A DNA stretch of 64,000 nt. Source: Ascidia mentula (Eukaryota; Chordata; Ascidiacea; Phlebobranchia; Ascidiidae). The position numbers and the translations under genes were made by a program. A model generated the notes under the pieces. It searched no databases. It had not been told where the DNA came from and saw only the letters and a program-made list of their open reading frames with translations. Positions 33,612-44,775 of this stretch are shown here, piece after piece. The first letter of the stretch is position 1. Each line of letters opens with the position of its first letter. The stretch lies in NCBI GenBank assembly GCA_947561715.1, contig OX387197.1, forward strand, positions 8,367,001-8,431,000. The letters run 5' to 3'.

Positions 33612-35313
33612 TATATTTACTTTTCATTTTTCAAGGCATTTTTCTGTTTGTTTTAAGATTACTCGTTTTTTGGTGTCAATAAATACAAATCTATGTAGCT
33701 CGTTGCTTTGCTTTGCTTTGAGACTATTGTTTTGCTTGGAAGCTAAAGACGAAAAAAGATGACACAAATAAATATGATTAAACGTTCTTACGTCAGTTTT
33801 GCGCACGAAAATCATCAGCAGACGTCAATATTCCGTAGGCTAAATCGTTTGTCGCAAGGCGTGGATTAACTCAATGCTGAGTCAGGATTACTCCTTCCGT
33901 CAACAACATTGAGTTTTTCGCATTCAGTGCTTTTGCGAAGAACCACGTTACACCACGCGCCTAAAACTGTTTTATTTCCCGCAAGCAGTAACTATTAAGC
34001 TTAGGCACATGAGCTAGTTTGTAAACGTAATTTTATGCTGCATTTCATTGGACAGAGTATTCCGACATATGACGATTCATGAATTGACGTGGGCTAAATA
34101 TTTATTAAAATACTGTGGTAACGGTGGAGTTGATCCAAAAAATATACAAACACAGCTCTGCGGCTGGATTTCTCAAGGGTTTTTGTGAGCCATAATTGAA
34201 GATCAGCAACACGTTTTTGACAAAAGTCTCATACTCTAAATCAGTGGTTCCCAAAGTGGGCGCCAGCGCTCCCCTGGGGACGTTTGCATTTGGACGGGGG
34301 GCGCTGGAGACTGAATGGGCGATTGGGGAGCGCTTGGTGACATGGCAAGTTTCCTCTTATAGCGTAAGTCTGTGTTTCCCAACCGGTGGTACGTTTACCA
34401 CTAGTGGTATGCGACCGCATTCAGGGTGGTACGCGAGCACTTTTCCGTAATTTTCTTAGCTCTTACTTGGTGGAACGTGCGTTCTGCGCATTTACCACTC
34501 ATTCAGATGGAAAAAGAAATCGTCTTGATATCGACAATTGGAGAGACTTACGATTGTTTTTGTCTGACGTGAAACCTAATTTTGAGAAATTGGTGTCATT
34601 GCACTAACCTAACCCATCGCAGTAATTTATAAGCAACAAACAAACTCGTTGTGGTTTTTGTCTGTTCTGTTGGGCGTTGTTAAATGACTAAGGTGTTTGG
34701 GGGGCGGTACAGAAAAAGAGTTTGAGAAACACTGCTCAAAATACAACCCAACAAAGAGCTGTAATAAACACTTACAAACAAAATACGTTTATTATCTTTT
34801 GAGGCAATAATAACTCGTGAAGCAATTGCTTTGTTAAACTGGTATCAAATGTACCATAGCTTAGATAGTTGGCCAACTGTGCAAAAAGGACATCATTAGG
34901 CATATAGTGAGGCGACGAATAGATTATATATTTAAATTTGTTTGCATGATTAATATATTTAAAAAAAAAACTTTACAAATGAATTATGTTTTCAACACTT
35001 GCTTGTTTAGTTGGCACATTTTAAAACATTATATTTACGGTGCAGAAAATTTAACCAAATTTTACGGGTCAATAAACACAGCTGGTCTTTGTGCAGAGGC
35101 ATTTGTTTTGGTTCTTTTGTTTCTCTTGGCATCTGCTGAGTTTTTGCGTAAGTTTTTGTTTATACTCAGCAGCACAAAACCGCTGGACAATGTTTTGTCC
35201 ATGAATGCAAGAGAGTGAGTTTGATTGGGTAAAAAGACCAGTAACACGCCAATATATTCGTGAAGCTACTGTCCAACAACTATTTTGCGTCGTTTAAAAA
35301 CTAACGATTTGAA
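33612..35313. other. Interval between GPCR and SLC38A9 genes
   Basis: Possible polyadenylation signals for the GPCR lie at about 33,679 and 33,766. A hAT remnant is at 34,241-34,733. The rest shows only AT-rich, non-coding sequence; the SLC38A9 promoter should lie in the last few hundred bases. Confidence 0.5.
34241..34733 (+). mobile_element. hAT-family transposon remnant with transposase C-terminus
   Basis: The left end is CAGTGGTTCCCAAAG and the reverse complement of the right end is CAGTGTTTCTCAAA, flanked by a near-matching eight-base duplication (CTCTAAAT / CTCAAAAT). At about 34,510-34,606 the plus strand encodes KRNRLDIDNWRDLRLFLSDV followed by KPNFEKL, which resembles the C-terminal end of animal hAT transposases of the ZBED type. 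Only this end of the gene survives; the rest is deleted. A second hAT-like end (GTGTTTCCCAACCGG, near 34,372) lies inside, so two related elements may be nested. Confidence 0.65.
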
Positions 35314-38300
35314 ATGGATTTTGGTAGCGATGCTGGTGGTTCTGTGGAATATGGTCCGATCAGTTTTACTCCAACAGATGCACGGCTTTCAAAAAGGTAA
35401 CTTTGTTGTTATGTTAGATATTTTTATAGGTGTGTTTGCTAAGTTTGCAAGAAAGTATGTTAAACAAAAATTTGTTAATGCTCTCTTGCATTGTGAAGTT
35501 ATTTTCATGTTTGGAAATGTAATCATGTACCACTATTTTTTGTTCAAGTTCGCAATGCTAGTTCCTTGTTTTCCAATCTAAAATATATATACAGAATTTC
35601 AATACAATTCAGGAAGTTTTTACTAAGATGATGAGATTGCAAAGAATTAAAAACAAAGCTTAACAACCTCTAATTTTCGAGAATAATCATTATGATGTAT
35701 ACATATTTTTGTAGCATTGAAGATGAAATGAAATCGGAAAGCCCTCTTGGAGTAAGCAAAGCAAGAAAACCACTCATGCATCCCACATGGTATACAAACA
35801 ACAACCAAAACAGTAAGGAAAATTTAGATGATGCTGTTTAACATTCAACAAACATTTATTGACAATGTTGTTTGATATTAGTAAATATGGCAGCTGGTGG
35901 ATCGATAAATGTAGATGACGACAACTCTGCAGAAGATAATATAAAATCTGTTTCACACCATGATCTGCCTCGCTTGTCTATTACTTTTAACAGACACAAG
36001 TATTACAGTAGGCTTGTTGAACCTTCAGATAACCGATTGGTATGTTACATGGATATACATATTTTTGGCTGTTTACAAAATGTCTGTGTTTTTTTATCTT
36101 TCGTACCATCTTTTTGTACAGGAAATTTCAGCACTCTTATAGACATTTAATTAAAAAATTTTTGTAAATGTAATTAATAATAAATGTAATTAATGCCTAG
36201 TTTTAAATGACGTCTGTAAGCTGTACTAATTCTCCTGAAACTCTTTCTCCCAATTAAATGTTGATGATTTCCATTTCAGCAAATTCCCAATCATGTGCTT
36301 CCATCATCACTATTTCACATTATTCCAACAAAATCCACTGACAAACAGAGCAGTTTGGTTACAATGTAAGCAATAAATACATTTATATATTTTTAACTGG
36401 CAATTTTTACTGTTGAATAGTAATCAAAAATTTTATGTGTACACTTATACAAGTCACACAACACACCATTATAACTGCATAGACTTCAATACTGTTCTGC
36501 ATTTATTAAATTTAGTATAATCCAAAACATTTTCAATGCATTTTTTGAAAACACAAAAGATTGTTTAATTTGCAGATTTGCAATTTGGAATACAATGATG
36601 GGGACTTCCCTTCTATCCATGCCCTGGGGTTTAGGCCAAGCCGGTTTCACTTTTGGTGTGATCATTATTGTATTGACTGGATGCCTCACATTATATACTG
36701 CATACAGGGTACTTCAGTCGAAAGAATTCATTGGTATGTAAGCACTTTGTCCTAATTTTTCACCAAGGGATAAAATACATTATCTCTCTTGCAGATTGTG
36801 AAGCATTTGAGTTTTCGGATGTTTGCAAGTTTTACCTCGGTCGGTTTGGAGAGTGGGTGGCTATCATTTTTGCACTTATTACGTTTTTGGGTGGAATGAT
36901 GGTATACTGGGTTTTGATGTCAAATTTTCTTTATGTATCAGGAGTTTTCATCCACAGTAAGTATCGGACTTTCTTTCTCCTTGCACGTATTTTTTTAGTA
37001 ACAAGTTGGTTTTATTTCATAAAGATAAAACAATTTCTTCCAATACGGAATTTGTCAACACCACTGGATCTGAGATATTGTGCCCATCTGGATTGCCTCA
37101 TCCACGAAATTCAAGCCTACTTCTATCAGCTGGAAGCAATCATACAAACTCTGATGTATTCACAAGAGTTTGGAATTCAACATTGACTGTTCCAGTGTTT
37201 CTTGCCATTCTAGTGTTTCCACTGTTAAACTTCAAGTCTCCAACGTTCTTTACAAAGTTCAATTGCTTGGGTAGGACAGGATAAAAATTTTGCTTATAAC
37301 AAGCCTCCTGACTGTTTAATAACATTTTCTGTACCACAGGTACTTTGTCTGTTTTCTTTTTGCTTGCTCTAGTCACCACAAAAGCAATAACATGGGGTTG
37401 GAATTTAGAGTTTCATATGGCAGCAAACGCAACAGACCATTTTTTGCCACAGTTTAGGCCGACATTTCCAGCACTTACTGGAATGCTGTCTTTGGCATTT
37501 TTTCTTCACAAGTAAGTTTTTTAATAAATCCTAATTATTTATATTCTTTATATGTTTTGCATTTTTTTTTATTAATTTGCAGTGCTGTTATCACAATTGT
37601 GAAGAACAATCGACACCCCGAGAACAATGTCCGGGATTTAGGTCTTGGGTACTTGTTGGCTGCCTTGACATATCTCTCTGTGGGAATTTTGTTTTATGGT
37701 TCTTTTCCCTTGTCGAAAAGTTGCATTGCTTCTGTATGTAATCTATTTACCACCAACATGATCAATGAAAATTTATAAATGTTATATTATTTCAGAATCT
37801 GTTAGAAAACCTTTCCACACTTGACCCATTTGCAGCGGGTGCTAGAGTTTTCCTTCTATTTCAAATGATGACAGTTTTTCCACTGTTGGCATACATGTAT
37901 CGAGTCAATGCACTTTATGCATTGTTTCAAACAGCTTGGCCAGGGTATGTTGCAAAGGTTATTTTTGATGATGATTTGGTTGGCACCTCATTCATAATAA
38001 TTTTGTTGAGTTTTGCACATAACTTTTGCATCCATGGCATGTGTCGAAAATAGCATCCAGAATATGAATGTTAATTTTGTTGCAGGAGGGTGCATGTCAT
38101 CTGCGTCAATCTTTCAATTCTTGTTATGTGTGTCCTCATTGCCATGTTCTATCCTCACATTGGAGATATTATTAGGTTTGGAAATCTTTATTTTAACCTT
38201 GAAACTTCATTATAAGTTTTCCATTATACCACATATTTAGTCCCAAACATTGGGTATATTTGTTTGTCTTTGTTATCAATCTTACTTTTGTTCAGCTCAC

Positions 38301-38779
38301 CTTACATTGTTTTAAGGCCTGTGTCTGTTAGTTTTAAGAATTTATAGTGACCGTCTTCACAGTTTACCAAATTGTGGTAATTATGATCTCTAACATGACA
38401 ATAGGTAACTGCTATCATTCTGTTTAAAACTATGAGGAATCAATTTAATGCATTGTTATTTGGCCAGTATAAAATGTATGCAAGTAATTAAGACCCACAG
38501 CAGTAAACGAGTTTGCCACCCCTGTAACATATGCTTTGCTTTTTTGTTTGGCCTACAAGCCAATATCTATGTAACCATATATTTATTGAAACATTCTGCA
38601 GGTACAGTGGTGCTTTATGTGGATTGGTGTACATCTTCTGCTTACCCTCAATAATATACATGCTCGCGAGAAAACGTAGTGGCAAACTCACCGTGGTGGA
38701 TATCATCTTTCATTCCTTCATTATTGTTTTGGGTGTACTGAACTTCGTTGCACAATTTATAATAACTCCCTCAAAATAA
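35314..38779 (+). CDS. SLC38A9: Sodium-coupled neutral amino acid transporter 9 orthologue
   Basis: Twelve exons: 35314-35396, 35715-35812, 35882-36039, 36280-36365, 36576-36733, 36795-36956, 37025-37270, 37340-37511, 37583-37733, 37796-37944, 38086-38175, 38602-38779; 576 residues (human about 561). The acidic N-terminal tail contains HKYYSRL, matching the human segment that binds Rag-Ragulator. TM1 has [16 protein letters not shown], followed by about ten more membrane helices with conserved stretches ([42 protein letters not shown]). N-glycosylation sequons lie in the long lumenal loop. Family knowledge: it is a lysosomal arginine-gated transporter that signals amino-acid sufficiency to mTORC1. 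The exon 7 acceptor is the least certain junction. AATAAA at 38,932 follows the stop. Confidence 0.9.
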
Positions 38780-38931
38780 TAGTTGGTTTTATCATTTTAT
38801 CAAGTGTCTGTACCTATACTGAGACGTTACCAAGTGCAAAGCTTTTACCTTTTATTGTGTCTTACATTTTGGCCATGTATTTTTAACTATTCTATTTCTT
38901 GTGCGTAGGTACTTGTACTTTTAATGTGCAA

Positions 38932-38937
38932 AATAAA
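38932..38937 (+). terminator. Polyadenylation signal of SLC38A9
   Basis: AATAAA about 150 bp after the SLC38A9 stop codon, in the interval of about 530 bp between this gene and the convergent FGGY kinase. Nothing else was seen in that interval. Confidence 0.65.
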
Positions 38938-39312
38938 CTCTGTACATTAGGTTGGCTTTTTTGCTCCAGCAGAGCACAGCAAGAAAACAATAATAGCCAC
39001 ATTGGTTAGGATATTTTATTCCAGTTCCACATGTGAGGACAAAATAGAACTCTTGAAATATGTAAAGGAATCTCCCAACAAGCCTATAAGACTTGATTCT
39101 GTTTGAATCAAGTGATACTGATGATGCTGCATTGTAGGCAATGTATATATGTGAGGGAAATACGTACCACAATTGGCACTGCGGTTCACAATGACAAGCA
39201 GTTTTTTGTTATTCCACCACAACACCACATATCAAAATTATGTTGTATTGCACATCACAACATCAATTGTAAAAAACATTTTTCATAAATAAATTATGCG
39301 ATGATGTGATTA

Positions 39313-41768
39313 TCAGGACATTATTTGTCTGTATTCAAGCTGATGCTGCAACATTGCCAAAAATACTTTGTATTTCTTGTCATAATATTCACATGTTGTG
39401 TGGTCTGGATAAATAACTTCACCACATTTGGACATAGACTGCATGGCATCCTTACAACAACAAAAAAAAGGTTTAAAATTTTGACTGCATTTGGCAACAT
39501 GTATACCAACCTCAAGCGACTTAAAATTTCCTGAGGCATAAGCACCAAGTACGCATGCACCGAGTAACACTGTTTCAGGTTCTTTACTCAGAATAATTGG
39601 CATTCCTAAAAAATTTCTCTGTCAAGCAGGTTTGTATCCATGGATGAAAACTAGGTATTTACCTAACACATTTGCATGGACTTGAACAAAGTGGGAATTT
39701 TTGCTCAAACCACCACACATAAATATGGCCTTGATTTCTTGTCCATTTTTATTCAACTCATCCAATATATGACGTGTACCATTCTGCAAAGAGTCTGTAC
39801 GTCACTCTGGATTACCAAAGCATAAACTTGTAAAATACGCACAGCCAATGCTTGTATGGCAGCAAGGTACAACATTGCAAGGTTTTCAAGTGAAACATCC
39901 AATGTGAGGCCACACACAGAACCACACAAAGATGGATCAGCCACTGGTGATCGGTTACCATGAAAATCTGGCCAGATATGCAAATTTGCAGTTAAAAAGT
40001 CAAGTCTGTCTACTCCAGATGATCTGGTGCTTGTTTGCAAAATATGGTTTAGACACAAGTGTCTGTGTTCCTTTCTGAATATATTTTTAACAAAATGTGA
40101 CATTACACCCTATGGAGGATCCTTTTTTTAATTACCCTTACCGACTTGCAGCAAGCTCATCAAGTTGTTTCAAAGCTGGGTGTGAGGTAATGAGATGATC
40201 AATCTAACAATAAAATGCAGTTCAGAGTTTAAAAGATGTATTTTCTTTTTCAAGTTAGGAACTTGCCAGCTTTCCTGATGCACTCTGTCCAGCTTCATTT
40301 AACCACAATTTGGGAACCATGGCAGACAAATATGGACCCCACACCCCTTTGACAAACAATGGCTGGTCGCTTAACTGTGTATAAACTAGAAATTAAAACG
40401 CGTTCGACAAAATAAGCAAAATATGTCACCTACTGTCATATGGCAGGACGATGTGCCACATATCAGTGTAAGTCGTTCTGTAAGCGGTATGTCATTGCCT
40501 GAAAATCCATGGTCTTTTAGATCACTTGCAATACAACCAACGCCACCTGAGTAATTATTAGTTATTCTGGAATAGGTAACTCTCAGTAATAGTTGGTTAC
40601 CACAATGGCCATCAATCAAAGAAGTGGCAACTGCAGTTCCTATAGGCAAGTTCATTGCTTTGGCAGCTTCAGCAGTGAGTCCATGTTTTATTGCATCCCC
40701 AGGATACTTGACTTCACATCCTAAAATATTAAACAAATGTGAAAATTAAAGAAACAATAAGACCTATAGATTTTTTTAAATTAACTAAATGACCAAAACA
40801 TTACATTGGTACCAATTTTTTTGAAGTTATTTTCTGTAAGGTCTCCCAGTCCTATCTCATTCCAAAAATCTTTCAACCATCCTTTATCTGGTGTGTATCC
40901 CCATTTGCATCTGAGTGAGCACAAAGATCGGCTGCATGATCCTGTAGCTCGAAACGTCAAAAAATCAGGAAGGTCAAAAAAGTTTGCAGCTGACTTCCAA
41001 GATTGGTTATTCTGAAATAACAAAAGTTTGCTGTTGACTTCCAAGATTTGTTAATCTAAAATAACAAAAAGAATACAACAACAACCAATGTAACAATGTA
41101 GCATCAACAAAATACGTATAGCACAAAAAATATTTTACAATATAGGAATCTTACATTAGCACCTGCTATTTTACCTCCTTTAACCAAAGTAGCTTCGGTG
41201 GCTGCATTTCCAAAGACATTTTACCACCAACATATTTTAATACTTCATGTTTTTTTGAGTTTATCCTGTCTGCTTGTGCTTCTGCCCGATGATCCATCCA
41301 CATAATAATGTCAAAGCATGTATTTTCTGATGTTTCAGCATCTTAAATTTCATCATTAATATAGTACACCAATTGGACTTGCATACAACATACGTCTTAC
41401 CTGCACTTACACTTACTGGATTAAATTTTTCATTCAAAACTACCAAAGAACATGTTGCATCAAATCCAATTCCTTTCACAGCTTCCTTCGGAACACTAGC
41501 AACCACACCCTGGTATTAAACAAAACAAATATTTATGAACGCAAACACTGGGTTGCATAAGAAATTCATTTATTGTTTATTATACCTTGACCAATTTGCA
41601 ACATTTCTGCCATATTTCATCTGAAGATTGCTCATAGTGACTGGGGTGTGGATTGTTAATTGTAATGCTTTCCTCTTTTTTGCACACAATGTTTCCTTGA
41701 CTGTCTGCCAAAGCCACTCTAACACTGCCAGTTCCAACATCAACACCAACATAATACTTATCCATCAT
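39313..41768 (-). CDS. FGGY: FGGY-family carbohydrate kinase (D-ribulokinase type)
   Basis: Twelve exons on minus: 41768-41586, 41509-41401, 41341-41175, 41011-40813, 40720-40601, 40546-40434, 40374-40267, 40203-40142, 40074-39843, 39783-39663, 39605-39511, 39450-39313; 548 residues (human FGGY about 551). The N-terminal phosphate-binding motif is [52 protein letters not shown] and CGGLSKN follow in family order. FGGY enzymes phosphorylate sugars with ATP; the closest relatives act on D-ribulose, so a cytosolic role in pentose metabolite repair is likely. Intron 7 uses a GC donor. The last intron is 60 nt, a multiple of three without a stop, so its retention would add 20 residues. It is convergent with SLC38A9. 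Confidence 0.9.
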
Positions 41769-42001
41769 GCACAGCGCCTAATAACTTTGCCTTATGTTAG
41801 CTATATACCTTAAATTGCACTGTCAAAAAATCAACACATCTAATTAAGAAATATGGAACACAAAAAACACATGTTTATTAAAGGCATGTCCAACACAAAA
41901 AACACCAATTCGAAGAAATGCCTATAGTGCCTCAATGCTGAAACTTAATATTGACAAATCATTTTATGATAATGACAAACACCAAAACATAACAATTTGA
42001 T

Positions 42002-44482
42002 TCATGGCCTGTATATGTCATACACCATGAGACATCTTGATAAAAGTCTTTGAACATCTTCCAAAGGAAGTTTTTTCTCTGTGTACCACAGAGGAGAGTC
42101 AGGTGATGTAGAAAGTTCTGGAATCAGGTAAAAAATATTTCTGCAATCTAAGGCACCCACTGTAGGACATTTGCTCAAGTAAAACTCAAAAAGCAGCAGT
42201 GGACACCGAAATGAGTTATTTTTATTTTCAATTAGCAACAATTCCTTTCCGCCCTTACTGGAAGGTTTTATATAACGCAATCCTGTTCGTTTGCCATAAT
42301 ATGATCTTTTGTCCTTTACTATGTCTGAAACAGACAGTTCGTAATGGTCTTGGGCTGTATATAGTTGGAAAGCTTTGGTTGTAAAGTACATTAGTGTAAA
42401 CAACAAAACCTTAGGGTCACATGGACCGAGTTGATTACAGTCCCACAAGTGGTTTTCTGTAACCTTACTAATATGCATATAATGTCCATCTTGGTCAATG
42501 TTTTGCTCAAACAGTTTGCACAGTTCTTCTTGGACATGGATATAAATAGCATCATTAAAAATATTGTCCTCTCTTCCTGATGAAGTGATGTGTTGCTGCA
42601 AACCAAGCAGCATGTAAAACACACTGTCTGGCTTATATGCAGAACCATTGGGCCGGTTTACCGTGGAAACAAACTTTTCAAGATAACAAACAAGCTTACT
42701 TATTCTTAAGTTTAGTGGATCACAATCTTCTGAACTACAAGACTTGTTTGGGTCAATGTTAGCAACCCAAAGCTTCCATGTCTCCAAACCAAAATTTTTA
42801 TCGAACGATAATTCAAGACGTGCTCTTTTCAGTTGCTTCACGCACCCATAATCGTCATCATGTTTTTCAATGTCATATGTAAACTTATTTCCAGGAATCA
42901 CTTGCCGCAAGCATCTCATTTTAGACAAAATATCATCATCAACAATGGTTTGATCAACAAAATTTGATGGAGCACTCGAAAAAGCTTTTACAGGAGTTGT
43001 CTCTGGCTCTGGGGAAGCAACTTCATCAGTTTCTGGTCCTGGATCACAAACTTGGTGAGCGTTCTCTGCAAAGGTTATCATTTCAGCCTCAATTGGATCA
43101 TCGGGGTACTTTTCTCTTATGTTCCTAATCACTTTATTTAAACCTGCAGGGCTCGAATCGGTAACCGGCCAAAATATTGGCATTGGTACAGGTATTGGAA
43201 TAGGAACAGGATAAACCAAGGTCTGAGGAAGCATTTGAACTGGACATGGAACAGAAATAGGAATCGGAAGAAGTGCAATTGGAGGACTCGAAATTTGGGT
43301 TGCTTTGTTCTTTTTGGATATTTGCTTTTGGATAACAGCTTTAGTGTACGGTTTACGTGTTTTACAGATCTTGGCTTTTTGCTTAACTTTGAATCCTTTG
43401 CTTTTTCTTACAACTGCTATGGAAGCCACTGAAGTTGTGTCAGAGTCATCCTGGTCACTTTCTAATTCAAATGACCTGTCTGAATCAACCATTGTTGTAC
43501 ATTCATTAATTTCTTTGTTCAATAAATTTTTTTCATTGCCATGTGGATTTGACATGGCCCCTACTGCTATTCCAGCTTGACTTTTCATGTCATTCGACAT
43601 GTCTGTTCGGGTGTAAAAAAACCAGTCAGAAGTTTTAGAATGCAACTGGGACAAGTAGGATTTCAGGCAGTGAAAAGAGCAAAATCCATGCACCGCTTTT
43701 TTGTTGCTTTCTATCGAACTTTCCGCAAAACAAACAACCTCAGTTTTAGAAAAACATCTAGCACAAAATGATTTTAATTCCTCACAATTTGCTTCAAATT
43801 TCCTAATGCAACAAACTGAACAAAAGCGAAAACTACAGTCTTTTTGAAACATTTCATAAAGTTCATACCACAAACCAGTGTTTCTGCAGCAAGAGCACAT
43901 GTGCTGAAATTGGTGACATGACTTGAACAGGTCTTGACACTTTTGGGGACAAAACATTTGACATTTCCCATTCTTTATACAGATATCACAATCGGTTGAA
44001 ACGTGTTTTGTACATTGAGCACACCTGTACTCCATGGGAGCACTTTCTTGGTAAGTGTCTAGACATGCCTGTGAGCAAAAACACAGTGATCCTTTATGTG
44101 TTGGGACAAAATGTTGAAGGTTGCTGAACTGTTGATTACAGTTGTAGCATATCTGGTTTTTAGGAAGTTTTGGTCCAAGGAAAGGGACAGATGTTCCCTG
44201 TAAGATGTCGCGAAGATTTTGTGACACGCCATTTTCACCTTCTGAAATTGCTTGGTATTTCGCACTCCTAAAGGAAACTGGAACCACTTTAAAAGACTCC
44301 TGACAAGCAACAGAACAAAAGAGTTTGGTTTCCTCATTTTCAACAACGGTAAGTTGTGCTCCGCACCGAAAAAAGTGAACTCCGCAATGATCACACGTGA
44401 AAAGTAGCTGTTGTTCTGTGGATTGTGGACTTTCGGCAAAATGAATTTCCACTAATGTTTCGTTAGTGTCCATATTGAGCAA
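42002..44482 (-). CDS. MYM-type zinc finger protein, ZMYM2/3/4-like
   Basis: One uninterrupted exon of 826 codons. The first 290 residues hold five or more Cys-rich MYM/FCS-type fingers (for example CDHCGVHFF...FCSVACQ, CYNCNQQFS...CFCSQAC, CAQC...FCPQKCQ, FCSVCC, FCSFHC). A linker with acidic and basic patches follows, then a Pro-rich block (VPIPIPVPMPIFWPV, about 420-440) as in vertebrate ZMYM2/3/4. The C-terminal 270 residues match the DUF3504 region (LGPCDPKVLLFTLMYF, FRCPLLLFEFYLSKCP, SPLWYTEKKLP), known to derive from a Crypton tyrosine recombinase. Family knowledge: these are nuclear proteins in LSD1-type corepressor complexes and SUMO binding. Vertebrate relatives have many introns, so the single exon suggests intron loss or retroposition. 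Confidence 0.88.
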   Translation of the reverse strand: MLNMDTNETLVEIHFAESPQSTEQQLLFTCDHCGVHFFRCGAQLTVVENEETKLFCSVACQESFKVVPVSFRSAKYQAISEGENGVSQNLRDILQGTSVPFLGPKLPKNQICYNCNQQFSNLQHFVPTHKGSLCFCSQACLDTYQESAPMEYRCAQCTKHVSTDCDICIKNGKCQMFCPQKCQDLFKSCHQFQHMCSCCRNTGLWYELYEMFQKDCSFRFCSVCCIRKFEANCEELKSFCARCFSKTEVVCFAESSIESNKKAVHGFCSFHCLKSYLSQLHSKTSDWFFYTRTDMSNDMKSQAGIAVGAMSNPHGNEKNLLNKEINECTTMVDSDRSFELESDQDDSDTTSVASIAVVRKSKGFKVKQKAKICKTRKPYTKAVIQKQISKKNKATQISSPPIALLPIPISVPCPVQMLPQTLVYPVPIPIPVPMPIFWPVTDSSPAGLNKVIRNIREKYPDDPIEAEMITFAENAHQVCDPGPETDEVASPEPETTPVKAFSSAPSNFVDQTIVDDDILSKMRCLRQVIPGNKFTYDIEKHDDDYGCVKQLKRARLELSFDKNFGLETWKLWVANIDPNKSCSSEDCDPLNLRISKLVCYLEKFVSTVNRPNGSAYKPDSVFYMLLGLQQHITSSGREDNIFNDAIYIHVQEELCKLFEQNIDQDGHYMHISKVTENHLWDCNQLGPCDPKVLLFTLMYFTTKAFQLYTAQDHYELSVSDIVKDKRSYYGKRTGLRYIKPSSKGGKELLLIENKNNSFRCPLLLFEFYLSKCPTVGALDCRNIFYLIPELSTSPDSPLWYTEKKLPLEDVQRLLSRCLMVYDIYRP

Positions 44483-44775
44483 AATTCTTTATAATTCCTG
44501 CATAAAACACGGTGTGTTAGCAGCACTGATTGTAAACAAATCAACGTGAATAACTACCACAACACATTGCAAAGTAATTTGCATGCTTGAGTGATGTCAA
44601 ATGTCACGTGGTTGTCGCGTCCGCAGTCAACCAGAAATTTTGTCACAAAAGCTAATTGTCAGCCAGTTCGGTGCATCATTACTTTTGTACATCGTTTGTT
44701 TTAAGTTTAATATGTCAATCGTTTACTAATAACATTTTCCTCGGCGGGTAAAAAAAGCTGTTGTGATTATGCAAC
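44483..44775. promoter_or_regulatory. Likely bidirectional promoter
   Basis: Only about 293 bp separate the start codons of the minus ZMYM-like gene and the plus CUT/zinc-finger gene. The stretch must hold both 5' untranslated regions and start sites unless upstream exons were missed. It contains a few CG dinucleotides and GTCACGTGG (44,603-44,611) with an E-box CACGTG. No TATA box was obvious. Confidence 0.5.
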
